Assembly (NCBI GenBank): GCA_905221605.1 | Contig: CAJNDS010002389.1 | Coordinates: forward strand, 1 to 64,000 | Direction of reading: 5' to 3' | Length of the DNA: 64,000 nucleotides | From: Symbiodinium natans | Lineage: Eukaryota > Sar > Dinophyceae > Suessiales > Symbiodiniaceae | Part shown: piece by piece, positions 45,367-54,803 of the stretch | Layout: the number at the start of each line of letters is the position of its first letter | Position numbering within the stretch: position 1 is the stretch's first letter | Translations under genes and position numbers: made by a program | Notes under the pieces: generated by a model | What the model saw: the letters and a program-made list of their open reading frames with translations, nothing else | Told to the model about the DNA's origin: nothing | Databases searched by the model: none

Positions 45367-48278
45367 GTTTCTTGGGCTTTGAAGCACGCTTGGTACGGCT
45401 TAAAAGAAGCTGGGGGGTTTGGAGGGGGGGCGCAGCCCCCCCACTTGCAAACACCTCTTGGGCTTTGAAGCACGCTCTGCACGGCTTCAAAAAAAAAAGA
45501 GCGGGGGGGGCGCAGCCCCCCCATTTGCAAACACAATGCACACACGATGTTTTTCAATTAGTTTCTTGGGCTTTGAAGCACGCTTGGTACAGCTTAAAAG
45601 AAGCGGGGGGGTTGGGGACGCTGTGCCCCCCATTTGCAAACACCCTGCTCACATGATGGGTTTCAACTACTTTCTTGCGCTTTGGCTGAAAGAAAGCGGG
45701 GGGGTTGGGGGGGGCGCAGCCCCCCCCATTTGCAATGCTCACACGATGTTTTTCAACTAGTTTCTTGGGCTTTGAAGCACGCTTGGTACGGCTTAAAAGA
45801 AGCGGGGGGGGTTGGGGGAGGGGCGCAGCCCCCCCCCCATTTGCAAACACCCTGCTCACATGATGGGTGTCAACAAGTTTCTTGGGCTTTGAAGCGCGCT
45901 CTGCACGGCTTAAAAAAAAAGCGGGGGGGGTTGGGGGGGGCGCAGCCCCCCCCATTTGCAAACACAATGCTCACACGATGCTTTTCAACTAGTTTCTTGG
46001 GCTTTGAAGCACGCTTGGTACAGCTTGAAAGAAGCGGGGTTCTGCAAACACCCTGCTCACATGATGGTTTCAACCAGTTTCTTGGGCTTCGGCTGAAAAA
46101 AAAGCGGGGGGGTTGGGGGGGGCGCAGCCCCCCCCATTTGCAAACACAATGCTCACACGATGTTTTTCAACTAGTTTCTTGGGCTTTGAACGGCTTAAAA
46201 AAAAGCGGGGGGGGTTGGGGGGTCTGCGCCCCCCATTTGCAAACACCCTGCTCACATGATGGGTGTCAACAAGTTTCTTGGGCTTTGAAGCGCGCTCTGC
46301 ACGGCTTAAAAAAAGCGGGGGGGTTGGGGGGGGCGCAGCCCCCCCCATTTGCAAACACAATGCTCACACGATGTTTTTCAAACTAGTTTCTTGGGCTTTG
46401 AAGCACGCTTGGTACGGCTTAAAAGAAGGGGGCTGTGCCCCCCCCCATTTGCAAACACCCTGCTCACATGATGGGTGTCAACTACTTTGGGCTTGAAGCA
46501 CGCTTGGCTGAAAGAAAGCGGGGGGGTTGGGGGGGGCGCAGCCCCCCCCATTTGCAATGCTCACACGATGTTTTTCAACTAGTTTCTTGGGCTTTGAAGC
46601 ACGCTTGGTACGGCTTAAAAGAAGCGGGGGGGGTTGGGGGAGGGGCGCAGCCCCCCCCCCATTTGCAAACACCCTGCTCACATGATGGGTGTCAACAAGT
46701 TTCTTGGGCTTTGAAGCGCGCTCTGCACGGCTTAAAAAAAAGAAAAAGCGGGGGGGTTGGGGGGGGCGCAGCCCCCCCCATTTGCAAACACAATGCTCAC
46801 ACGATGCTTTTCAACTAGTTTCTTGGGCTTTGAAGCACGCTTGGTACAGCTTGAAAGAAGCGGGGTTCTGCAAACACCCTGCTCACATGATGGGTTTCAA
46901 CCAGTTTCTTGGGCTTCGGCTGAAAAAAAGCGGGGGGGGGGGCGCAGCCCCCCCCATTTGCAAACACAATGCTCACACGATGTTTTTCAACTAGTTTCTT
47001 GGGCTTTGAACGGCTTAAAAAAAGCGGGGGGGGTTGGGGGGTCTGCGCCCCCCATTTGCAAACACCCTGCTCACATGATGGGTGTCAACAAGTTTCTTGG
47101 GCTTTGAAGCGCGCTCTGCACGGCTTAAAAAAGCGGGGGGGTTGGGGGGGGCGCAGCCCCCCCCATTTGCAAACACAATGCTCACGATGTTTGTCAACTA
47201 GTTTCTTGGGTTTTGAAGCACGCTTGGTACGGCTTAAAAGAAGCGGGGGGGTTGGGGGGGGGCACAGCCCCCCCCCATTTGCAAACACAATGCTCACATG
47301 ATGGGTGTCAACAAGTTTCTGGGGCTTTGAAGCACGCTCTGCACGCAGCCCCCATTTGCAAACACAATGCTCACACGATGATTTTCAACTAGTTTCTTGG
47401 GCTTTGAAGCACGCTTGGTACGGCTTAAAAGAAGCGGTGGGGGTGGGGGGGGGTTGGGGGGGGGGGCGCAGCCCCCCCCCATTTGCAAACACAATGCTCA
47501 CATGATGGGTGTCAACAAGTTTCTTGGGCTTTGAAGCGCGCTCTGCACGGCTTAAAAAAAAGAAAAAGCGGGGGGGTTGGGGGGGGCGCAGCCCCCCCCA
47601 TTTGCAAACACAATGCTCACACGATGTTTTTCAACTAGTTTCTTGGGCTTTGAAGCACGCTTGGTACAGCTTGAAAGAAGCGGGGTTCTGCAAACACCCT
47701 GCTCACATGATGGGTTTCAACCAGTTTCTTGGGCTTCGGCTGAAAAAAAGCGGGGGGGTTGGGGGGGGCGCAGCCCCCCCCATTTGCAAACACAATGCTC
47801 ACACGATGTTTTTCAACTAGTTTCTTGGGCTTTGAACGGCTTAAAAAAAGCGGGGGGGGTTGGGGGGTCTGCGCCCCCCATTTGCAAACACCCTGCTCAC
47901 ATGATGGGTGTCAACAAGTTTCTTGGGCTTTGAAGCGCGCTCTGCACGCCTTAAAAAAAGCGGGGGGGTTGGGGGGGCGCAGCCCCCCCCATTTGCAAAC
48001 ACAATGCTCACACGATGTTTATCAACTAGTTTCTTGGGCTTTGAAGCACGCTTGGTACGGCTTAAAAGAAGCGGGGGGGGTTGGGGGGGGGGCAGCCCCC
48101 CCCCCATTTGCAAACACAATGCTCACATGATGGGTGTCAACAAGTTTCTTGGGCTTTGAAGCACGCTCTGCACGGCTTAAAAAAAGCGGGGGGGTTGGGG
48201 GGGGCGCAGCCCCCCCCATTTGCAAACACAATGCTCACACGATGTTTTTCAACTAGTTTCTTGGGCTTCGAAGCACGC
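45367..48278 (+). repeat. Hairpin satellite, about 28 monomers, 820-bp higher order
   Basis: Monomers of about 80-120 bp share TTTCTTGGGCTTTGAAGC, then GGCTTAAAAGAAGC, a G tract, GCGCAGC, a C tract and ATTTGCAAACAC. They end in one of two tails: CCTGCTCACATGATGGGTG with CAACAAG, or AATGCTCACACGATG with CAACTAG. In most monomers the G and C tracts form a perfect hairpin such as GGGGGGC-GCA-GCCCCCC. Loop variants GCA, ACA and TGT keep the stem. The monomer order repeats with period about 820 bp (starts 45878, 46699, 47519 correspond, as do 45991, 46818, 47638). Frames across it (AQPPPFANTMLT and similar) are repeat artefacts. Confidence 0.95.
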
Positions 48279-48438
48279 TTCCTTTCTTCCTTCCTTGCTT
48301 CCTTCCTTTCTTCCTTCCTTTCTTCCTTCCTTGCTTCCTTCCTTTCTTCCTTCCCTCCTTTCTTCCTTCCTTCCTTCCTTGCTTGTTTTCTTCCTTTCTT
48401 TCATCCTTCCTTCCTTCCTTTCTTTCCTTCTTTCCCTC
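48279..48438. repeat. (CTTC)n polypyrimidine microsatellite
   Basis: About 160 bp of CTTCCTTTCTTCCTTC-type tetranucleotide repeat. It grows directly out of a hairpin-satellite monomer truncated after GAAGCACGCTT. Confidence 0.95.
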
Positions 48439-48544
48439 TAAAACCTACCAGAAATAACGCTTTCCTATGAAACCACAGAGAAATTACTGTTTTTCGTACG
48501 AAAAACCACGAAAATGCATCAAATCCTTAAAAATATGGAGGGAA

Positions 48545-48618
48545 TGGTGGTTTTCTTAGGAAAAACCAGGAAATCGACCAAAAAAAAAAAAATGCAAAAA
48601 AAAAAAGACCCCAAAAAA
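48545..48618 (-). repeat. Right inverted arm of composite element
   Basis: Plus strand TTCTTAGGAAAAACCAGG, then AAATCGACC, A13, TGC, A11, GACCCC, A6. Reversed, it matches the left arm at 45092-45175 with small gaps. It closes an interval of about 3.5 kb. Confidence 0.7.
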
Positions 48619-48666
48619 TAGGCCCTCCGTTTCCCTAAGACGCCCCACGACTTCCTTCCTAAGCTA

Positions 48667-48682
48667 CCCCCCCCCCCCCCCC

Positions 48683-48715
<33 letters not shown>
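48667..48715. repeat. C17-A32 composite homopolymer
   Basis: 17 C pass directly into about 32 A. The long Phe/Gly frame on the minus strand is an artefact. Confidence 0.95.
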
Positions 48716-48719
<4 letters not shown>

Positions 48720-48815
48720 GGAGGACAAGTGTTGGCCTGAAAGCAGATTTCACATGGTCAAAAATCGCAGGTCCTCCTAAGCCCCTAAACCCTACATGTG
48801 GGCTTATTTGGGGGT

Positions 48816-48919
48816 CTACGATCATACCAGGACTTGCTATTATACCCTATAACCCCTTAAACAGGCCCTTTATGGGGTTGATTATGGGGATTAAAGGGCC
48901 TAATAGCCCGTCCTTGTAG
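48816..48919. repeat. Short inverted-repeat segment
   Basis: AGGCCCTTTA (about 48865) and TAAAGGGCCT (about 48892) are inverted copies. The segment sits just outside the first telomere-like block and resembles the other short foldback elements of the mosaic. Confidence 0.4.
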
Positions 48920-48984
48920 GAAACCCTAAACCCCAAACCCCAAACCCCAAACCCTAAACCCTAAACCCCAAACCCTAAACCCCC
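48920..48984 (-). repeat. Telomere-like block, CCCTAAA/CCCCAAA
   Basis: About nine heptamers reading CCCTAAA or CCCCAAA on the plus strand. Confidence 0.95.
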
Positions 48985-49092
48985 CATTTGGGGCTGGCGC
49001 TTCTCCTTGCCTCAGCGCGATCCACTCTCGCCAGCTGCTCACGCCAATAGGGCGCTACCCCTGGGTCGAACTCGTCAACCTGTCGAAGTATG
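48985..49092 (-). other. GC-rich island between telomere-like blocks
   Basis: Bounded by a CCCTAAA-type block on the left and a TTTGGGG-type block on the right. The minus strand is open throughout and reads LRQVDEFDPGVAPYWREQL. Exon-like in composition, but short enough to be chance. Confidence 0.35.
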
Positions 49093-49203
49093 AAGTTGGG
49101 GTTTGGGGTTTGGGGTTTGGGGGTTGGGGTTTGGGGTTTGGGGTTTGGGGTTTAGGGTTTGGGGTTTGGGGTTTTGGGTTTGGGGTTTAGGGTTTAGGGT
49201 TTA
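49093..49203 (+). repeat. Telomere-like block, TTTGGGG variant
   Basis: About 15 heptamers, mostly TTTGGGG with TTTAGGG towards the right end. Confidence 0.95.
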
Positions 49204-49319
49204 CCTAGACAGTTTAGTCGGAACTACCCTTAAGTAGCAGGTATAACCCATAAAGCTGTAGGTGAAGAGGGTCCCAGGTAGGGCTCAGGGTTTGGGGGTT
49301 TCGGGTGTGCGTGCTGGGG

Positions 49320-49470
49320 CTTTAGGCTCTAGGCTTTAGGGTTTCGGGTTTAGGGTTTCGGGTAAACCCCTAAGATCTAAACCCTACAACCTAGCCTAAA
49401 CCCTAAACCCTAAACCCTAAACCCTAAACCCTAAACCCTATTAGGGTTTAGGGTTTTGGGTTTAGGTCCA
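49320..49470. repeat. Telomere-like blocks with two orientation switches
   Basis: A degenerate TTTCGGG/TTTAGGG block at about 49320-49364 meets CCCCTAAG sequence (G-to-C switch). A clean CCCTAAA block then runs to 49440 and flips directly at 49440/49441 (AACCCTATTAGGGTTT) into TTTAGGG. Confidence 0.92.
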
Positions 49471-49600
49471 GGGCCTCGGAGCTTTGAGTCTGAGGCGTTG
49501 GGGCCCGAAGCTGTCCGCGGCGACACGGCATGGCAGCAACGCTCTTCGTGGGCAGAGGCCGCGGCGGACGCTGTGGGCGGTGCCATCCTGAAGCCCTGAT
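49471..49600 (+). other. GC-rich island between telomere-like blocks
   Basis: Open on the plus strand, reading FESEALGPEAVRGDTAWQQ and then WAEAAADAVGGAILKP before a TGA. It looks like a C-terminal exon fragment. TTTAGGG blocks lie on both sides. Confidence 0.35.
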
Positions 49601-49660
49601 AGGGTTTAGGATTTAGGGTTTAGGGTTTAGGGTTTAGGGTTTAGGGTTTAGGGTTTAGGG
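49601..49660 (+). repeat. Telomere-like block, TTTAGGG
   Basis: About eight near-perfect TTTAGGG heptamers. Confidence 0.96.
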
Positions 49661-49830
49661 CAGCTTTCCTCGGAGTCGGAGTCGCTTTCGGGCTGCGTTC
49701 TGGACCCGGATCGGTGCAGCCAGGCCCGCAGACTTGCGGCTCGCGACGCGAGCGCAGTCCTCGCAGCCCCTGCATCGTCCGCATAGAGCCACCTTTGTCG
49801 GGGTGGCACTGGCGAGAACGGCGGCGCCAT
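49661..49830 (-). other. GC-rich island, exon-like frame
   Basis: 60 codons on the minus strand from ATG at 49830, reading RWLYADDAGAARTALASRAA and ending SDSDSEE. The TTTAGGG block adjoins at 49660. An acidic-serine tail and alanine-rich helix-like part are plausible for protein but unassigned. Confidence 0.35.
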
Positions 49831-49894
49831 TCCTGTATAGGGGTTTCGGGTTTTAGGCCATGCTTCCGGACAGCTTTGGGGGGGGGGGCCTGGG

Positions 49895-50070
49895 CGGGTT
49901 TAGGGTTTGGGGTTTGGGGTTTAGGGTTTAGGGTTTGAGGTTTAGGCCTGGTGCCTTCGTGGCTTAGTGTTTGGGGTTTGGGATTTAGGGTGGGTTTAGG
50001 GTTTCGGGTTTAGGGCTTAGGGTTTCGAAGGCTTAGGGATTATTTGTTTCGGGTATAGGGTTTCCAAGGG
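49895..50070 (+). repeat. Degenerate telomere-like block, TTTAGGG
   Basis: Clean heptamers at about 49897-49950, then spaced and mutated copies (TTTCGGG, CTTAGGG) to about 50070. Confidence 0.88.
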
Positions 50071-50376
50071 CCTGCTTCTTCCTACAGACTTCGGTGGGCC
50101 AAAAAGGTTTTAACAAAAACGAACTATTGCCTGAGCGGGTAGAAACTTATGCCCAGATCTACCGGTACTTACGTGGCCCCTCAATCTGGTCCCTTGCTCA
50201 TTAAACCCCTTATATACACTACAAAACCCAAGGGCCCTTACTCCAGAACGCTGTAACGAAGGTAAGCGCCCATATGGCGCCTCCTTTTTCCGGGGTAGGA
50301 TGCTGCAGTTGTTAAGTGACGCACACGAAACGGGATAGGGTAGAAGCCTCTGCGTGAAGGGTTAATTTGGGTTGAG
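50071..50376. other. Repeat-derived spacer, no gene
   Basis: ATTAAACCCCTTATATACAC then CCCAAGGGCCC and CCAGAACGCTGTAACG at about 50200-50260 resemble 51168-51232 (CCTCATATACCCTATACAAC, GAAGGGCCC, CAGAATCCTGTACAGG). These are two diverged copies of one short interspersed family. Confidence 0.45.
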
Positions 50377-50724
50377 GACCCAAACCCCAAACCCCAAACG
50401 CGAAACCCTAAACCCCCTAAGCACCAAACCCTGAGCCCCTAAACCCCACACAACAAAACAAAAAGAAAATATACCTCCAAAAAACCTAAACCCTAAACCC
50501 TGAACCCCTAAGCCTTAGCCCCAAACCCCAAACCCCAAACCCTAAACCCTAAACCTAAACCCTAAAGCCTAAACCCTAAGCCCTAAACCCCAAACCCTAA
50601 ACCCTAAACCCGAAGCCCTAAACCCGAAACCCGAAACCCGAAACCCCAAACCCCAAACCCTAAACCCTACACTCTAAACCCCAAACCCTAAACCCCAAGC
50701 CCTAAACCCTAAACCCCAAACCCG
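50377..50724 (-). repeat. Telomere-like block, CCCTAAA with variants
   Basis: About 30 heptamers on the plus strand (CCCTAAA, CCCCAAA, CCCGAAA) interrupted by an A-rich patch at about 50445-50485. Variants cluster in runs, which suggests local copying. Confidence 0.94.
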
Positions 50725-50845
50725 GCACAGCCATGCCTTCACTTGCTTGGGGACCTCGCGCTCCAAGGCTCTCTCGGAGAGCCAAAAGTCTACCGCCTGC
50801 CATGTCGGTCCTCGGCCACACCCAGAATCCAGTGGTTGAATGTGC
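50725..50845 (-). other. GC-rich island, exon-like frame
   Basis: Adjoins the CCCTAAA block. The minus strand reads GPTWQAVDFWLSERALEREV then PKQVKAWLC, one of the more convincing coding-like islands (amphipathic, charged). Unassigned. Confidence 0.35.
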
Positions 50846-50929
50846 AAAGATTTATATGTATACATTATTTCTTTAAGTAGTAGTATTAAAGATTTATATG
50901 TATACATTATTTCTTTAAGTAGTAGTATT
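50846..50929. repeat. Perfect 42-bp tandem duplication
   Basis: Two identical 42-bp AT-rich units (50846-50887, 50888-50929) starting AAAGATTTATATG and ending AGTAGTAGTATT, with a palindrome ATGTATACAT inside. Identity implies a recent event. Confidence 0.95.
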
Positions 50930-51236
50930 AATTCTACTCTAATTTTTACATGGATTTTTGCTTTAGAGGCCAGGATGTTTATGGGTTTAGGCCCACTGCA
51001 AGGCGAGATCGTGTGCTGGTAATGGGTTTTCGGGGTTAGCTTTGCCAATCTCCGCAGCGAAGAGCCTAGGATCAGGCTTAGGCCTATAAACCCTGAGCCC
51101 TAACCCTAACCATTCTTAGGGTAGTGACAGGGTCCCTTAGTATGTGCCCTTAAACTGAATGGGGACCCCGTATATACCCCTCATATACCCTATACAACCC
51201 GAAGGGCCCACACATCAGAATCCTGTACAGGAAGTA

Positions 51237-51376
51237 CGTAACCCTAAACCCTAAACCCTAAACCCCAAACCCCAAACCCTAAACCCTGGCCCTAAACTTT
51301 AGACCCTAAAACCTAAACCCTAAACCCTAAACCCTAAACCCTAAACCCTAAACCCTAAACCCTAAACCCTAAACCC
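51237..51376 (-). repeat. Telomere-like block, CCCTAAA
   Basis: About 19 heptamers, clean at the right end, with a short mutated patch at about 51285-51305. Confidence 0.96.
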
Positions 51377-51458
51377 CCCTAGATCCTGTCCCTCGACCAA
51401 GCGGCCAGAGGAGCTGCCTTGCGGGGAGGATATGTCTGCCTCCTCCACCTCCTCAGGC
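51377..51458 (+). other. GC-rich island between telomere-like blocks
   Basis: CCCTAAA on the left, degraded TTTGGGG on the right. Plus frame reads STKRPEELPCGEDMSASST. Open throughout; unassigned. Confidence 0.3.
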
Positions 51459-52329
51459 TTTGGGGTTTATTAGGGGCTTTGTTTGGGGTTCAGGATCTTA
51501 GGGTTTTGTAGACTATGTAGGGTTTCAGGCCTTCGTGCTGTATTTTGCAGTTTGGACTCCATGATTCTGAGGGTTCTGGGGTTTTTGGTCTTGGGGTTTT
51601 CTGCCATCTTCCGATGTCAAGGGTGAAGAAGCGGAGAAGACAATGATATGTGGTGGCACCGTACCATCACGTTTAGGGCTTAGGGTTTAGGATGGTCGGC
51701 AGCTATCAAAAACTTGGCGGAACCGCAATGTCGAACTTTCCTCCAGCCTGATTCCTCTTCCTTTCCTGCGGATCTTCAGCATTGTTTTCATCACCCACGG
51801 CACTCTGAAGGCCTGCTCATGCAGAGTAGATCTATCTCAGAAAAACAAAGGAAAACCTTAGCAATCTTCACGCTTCCTTGTAATTCATGTAGCGCATCCC
51901 TTCATTCCGTAGCACTCCGCATCTAGGTTTAGGGTTTGGGGTTAAGGGTTTGGGGTTAAGGGTGCAGGGTCTTGGGGTTGGGTAAACTCCCGAGAAGATA
52001 AGAAGGAACACTGCATCCTGAATCTTGAATGCTGTGCCGTGTCCAGGTCCTGAGGCTGTGAGAAAACCCACGTAAGCCCTACCTCTACCCAAAAGTTCCA
52101 AGAGTAACCTAGGAGTAAGAAAGGGTTTAGGGTTTAGGGTTCAGAGTTTAGGGGTGAGGGTTTCAGGCGTTGGGTTTAGGGCTAGACCCAGAAGTAGACT
52201 GGGAATAACAAGGGCACCCTTGCTGCTTTAAAGGGGCATATACGGAACCTGAAACAAGGGAATAAAGGCCTGCTCTGGGTCCTATAGCTTCTGCAGACCA
52301 CAGCCCAAACCCTCAGTCAGGTTCTCTCA
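51459..52329. other. Spacer with degraded telomere-like patches
   Basis: TTTGGGG- and TTTAGGG-like patches lie at about 51459-51545, 51924-51985 and 52121-52190. At 52189-52265 CTAGACCCAGAAGTAGACTG, AATAACAAGGGCACCC and TTTAAAGGGGC mark a copy of the short family also at 53864-53945 and 60010-60075. A 70-codon frame at 51714-51926 is unassigned. Confidence 0.5.
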
Positions 52330-52428
52330 AAACCCTAAAGTACCTTCACCCTAAACCCTAAACCCTAAACCCTAAACCCCAAACCCTAAACCCTAAACCC
52401 TAAACCCTAAACCCTAAACCCTGTACCC
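52330..52428 (-). repeat. Telomere-like block, CCCTAAA
   Basis: About 12 heptamers, nearly perfect. Confidence 0.96.
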
Positions 52429-52532
52429 TTCAGTCGAATTCTGGGTTAAGAACCCAAAAAATTCAAGCCCACAGGCCATCTTAGCCGAGCGTTTGTTGGG
52501 AGTCTAAGGTAAAGGCTTCGGATACGCACTGA

Positions 52533-52637
52533 GAGAGTTTAGGATTTAGGGTTTAGGGTTCAGGGTCTATGGTTTCGGGGTTCAAGGTTTTAGGATTCAG
52601 GGCTATGGTACGACCGTCGACACGAAACCCTGAACCC
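52533..52637. repeat. Degenerate telomere-like block, switches orientation
   Basis: TTTAGGG-like on the left (52533-52600), then a brief GAAACCCTGAACCCCCC in the other orientation at about 52622-52638. Confidence 0.75.
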
Positions 52638-52704
52638 CCCAGGAGGCTCCTGTGCCAGGAAGGACTTGGCCAGTTCAGCCTTTTGTGCGCTCCGTGGGCG
52701 CGTG
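52638..52704 (+). other. GC-rich island between telomere-like words
   Basis: CCCTGAACCCCCC on the left, GGGTTAGGGTTAGGG on the right. Plus frame reads GSCARKDLASSAFCALRGRV. Unassigned. Confidence 0.28.
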
Positions 52705-52980
52705 TTGGGTTAGGGTTAGGGACTAGCATTCAGGGTTTGGGGTTTAGAGTTTGAGGCTTTAAACCCCACCAAAACCTTGGTGGCTTCTTTCAGGGCTAAG
52801 AAGGTATCAAAGACAGGAGGCAGCCTCAACCCAGCCAGCTGCAGAGGCACTTAAAGTACGCAGGTATCGAAGGCAGAATAAAGGGCAGGTCGGGACTTTT
52901 TTGTACCCAAAGTCAGGGCTAAACCCTAAAGCCTAAAATCCCAACCCTGCAAAACCCTAAACAGGGTTTAGGGTTCGAGG

Positions 52981-53040
52981 GCGCGAAAACTTCTCTTTGT
53001 GTGGAGGTCGACCACCGCAGAGTATCAGGCACGCTGCCAG
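52981..53040 (+). other. GC-rich island beside a telomere-like switch
   Basis: It follows AACCCTAAACAGGGTTTAGG (C-to-G switch at about 52968) and precedes TTTCGGGTTTAGG. Plus frame reads EGAKTSLCVEVDHRRVSGTL. Unassigned. Confidence 0.28.
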
Positions 53041-53070
53041 GGCTTGGGTTTCGGGTTTAGGATTTGGGTT

Positions 53071-53166
53071 GTACCCAAAGGCTCCAATGTAGTTCCTTTT
53101 TGGGTTAGTTATAGGGGATTCTAGTATGCTACCCCAAAAAGGTACTACATAGGAGCCTTTGGGTAG
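53071..53166. mobile_element. 96-bp foldback element with 38-bp inverted ends
   Basis: Left arm 53071-53108 (TACCCAAAGGCTCCAATG, AGTTCCTTTTTGGGTTAG) and right arm 53129-53166 pair over about 38 bp with a few mismatches around a 20-base spacer. A diverged copy is at 56503-56598. Size and structure fit a non-autonomous MITE-like element. No transposase in the window; target-site duplication unclear. Confidence 0.7.
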
Positions 53167-53577
53167 AGCTCAGGGGTTCAGATTTTCTTCAGCAGAGAAT
53201 GGCCCCCGTAATTCCGCAGCCGCCTGAATCCAGAATCCTGATGCCTTAAAGCGCAACTTAGGACCACGTTGGCGTGGGCTTTCAATTTAAGCCCGTGAAA
53301 AGGTGGACGCGCGCTGTTTGAAGGCCGCTTTCGTAGGCCCATATCAACCCTATACCCTGTCCCTCTCCAAACTTGAAGACAGAGTTCTAGGAACCCTTAC
53401 ACCCAAAACCCAAGTTGACCCTGCAAGCCCTAAACGCAAAACAAGTTGGGGCCTAAGGTTTACCTTAAGAACCCCAAACTACATTTTTCGTAGGCTCGTG
53501 CTATAAAACCCCTTACGGAATGTTTAGGTAACCTAAACAACAAAAGAAGGTTTTGGGTTCTTAGGACTAGGGGTTCA
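53167..53577. other. Spacer, no gene recognised
   Basis: Mixed sequence. A 67-codon plus frame at 53303-53506 contains SLSKLEDRVLGTL and a basic segment; unassigned. Confidence 0.4.
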
Positions 53578-53763
53578 GGGAACCCTAAACCCTAAACCCT
53601 AAACCCTAAACCCTAAACCCTAAACCCTAAAAACCCTAAACCCTAAACCCCAAACCCCAAACCCCAAACCCCAAACCCTAAACCAACCTAAACCCTAAAA
53701 CCCTAAACCCTATAAGCCCCTAAACCCTTAGGGTTTGGGCCCCTAAACCCTTAGGGTTTAGGG
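53578..53763. repeat. Telomere-like block with three switches in 25 bp
   Basis: CCCTAAA heptamers run from 53578 to 53727, then TTAGGGTTTGGG (53728-53739), CCCCTAAACCC (53740-53750) and TTAGGGTTTAGGG (53751-53763). The middle junction TTTGGG/CCCCTAAA has the polarity of two fused telomeres. Confidence 0.93.
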
Positions 53764-53829
53764 TTCAGCCGGGAGGCCGCAGCGCCGCGCATGCGCTTGC
53801 CCTGCAGCAACCAGCGCTCAGCTCTCTTA
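53764..53829 (-). other. GC-rich island between telomere-like blocks
   Basis: Very GC-rich. The minus frame reads PKRAERWLLQGKRMRGAAAS. TTTAGGG blocks lie on both sides. Unassigned. Confidence 0.3.
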
Positions 53830-53863
53830 GGTTTAAGGTTTAGGGTTTAGGCTTTAGGGTTTT

Positions 53864-53945
53864 AGGGCTAGACCCAAGAGTACTCTAGGAATAAAAAGAG
53901 TGCCCTTTTTGGTTTAACGGGGCTCAAAAGGGAACCAAAACCCTA
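53864..53945. repeat. Short interspersed family copy
   Basis: GGCTAGACCCAAGAGTACTC, then AAAGAGTGCCCTTTTTGG, then CAAAAGGGAACC. Related copies are at 52189-52265 and 60010-60075. CCCTTTT and AAAAGGG form a weak inverted pair. Confidence 0.6.
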
Positions 53946-53979
53946 AAAAATGAAGGTATCTTAGCTGGGATAACTTGGA

Positions 53980-54318
53980 TAACCCTTAAAACTCTTGTAC
54001 GAAATAACCGATAGGCGAAGTCCTCTTGAAACCCAAGAATGGAGCATGTAAAGTATCCCTTCCTGAGCTCGGACAACCCTTAAAACCCTCTTACAAAATA
54101 TGCATAGTCCTCCTAAAAAACCCAATAAGGGAACATGTAAAATATCCCTACCAGCAACACCCTTAAGACATCTTAAGACCCTCTGAAAAATATTCCTAGG
54201 TATAATCCTCTTAATACCCACTGAGGGAACATGAAATATCCCTACCTGGTTTTGATCAAAACCCTCTGAAAATATGTTCCTAGGTATAGTCCTCTTGAAA
54301 ACCCAATAAGGGAACAAG
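53980..54318. repeat. Four copies of an about 85-bp tandem repeat
   Basis: Diverged units start near 53985, 54072, 54155 and 54246. Each has AAACCCTCT, AATATGC or AATATTCCTAGG, AGTCCTCTT, CCCAATAAGGGAACATG and AAATATCCCTACC. The 118-codon minus frame across it is repetitive and is not taken as a gene. Confidence 0.85.
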
Positions 54319-54572
54319 ATGCAAATGCATAAGTTAGGTGCTCCAAACAGGCTTTTGAGCTTACAGCAAGAGCTTAGTTGTCCAGTACCTAGGGGTTTTA
54401 AAGGTTAACCTTTGGGATTATAAGGGGAATATAGTAACCCAAAAAGGTTAAAGGTTACCTACTCTACTACTAAGAGAGAGTATGACGACGGAAGTCCGGT
54501 ATCCCGAAGGGATGGTGGGGGCAACAGCCTCGAGGGTAGGGAACCCATGATGTAAGGGTTAATCATGGCTTC

Positions 54573-54803
54573 TTTGGACCCAAGTATTAGATTACCCTTA
54601 TCAATAAGGATCATAATCCCTATATTACCCTTAATAAGGATCATAATCCCGGATAATAATCCCTCTATTACCCTCAATAAGGATCATAATCCCTATATTA
54701 CCCTTAATAAGGATCATAATCCCTATATTGCCCTTAGTAAGGGAATCATAATCCCTACATTACCCTTAATAAGGATAATAATCCTCGATTACCCTTAATA
54801 GAA
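54573..54803. repeat. About 30-bp tandem repeat, seven copies
   Basis: Unit CCCTTAATAAGGATCATAAT plus CCCTATATTA, seven imperfect copies. The unit contains CCTTAATAAGG, a palindrome. Confidence 0.92.

Noticed and set aside
45419..48230. Repetitive proteins with QPPPFANTMLTRCF and similar motifs
   Set aside because: All six frames of the hairpin satellite stay open for long stretches because monomers lack stops; the frames shift with every homopolymer change.
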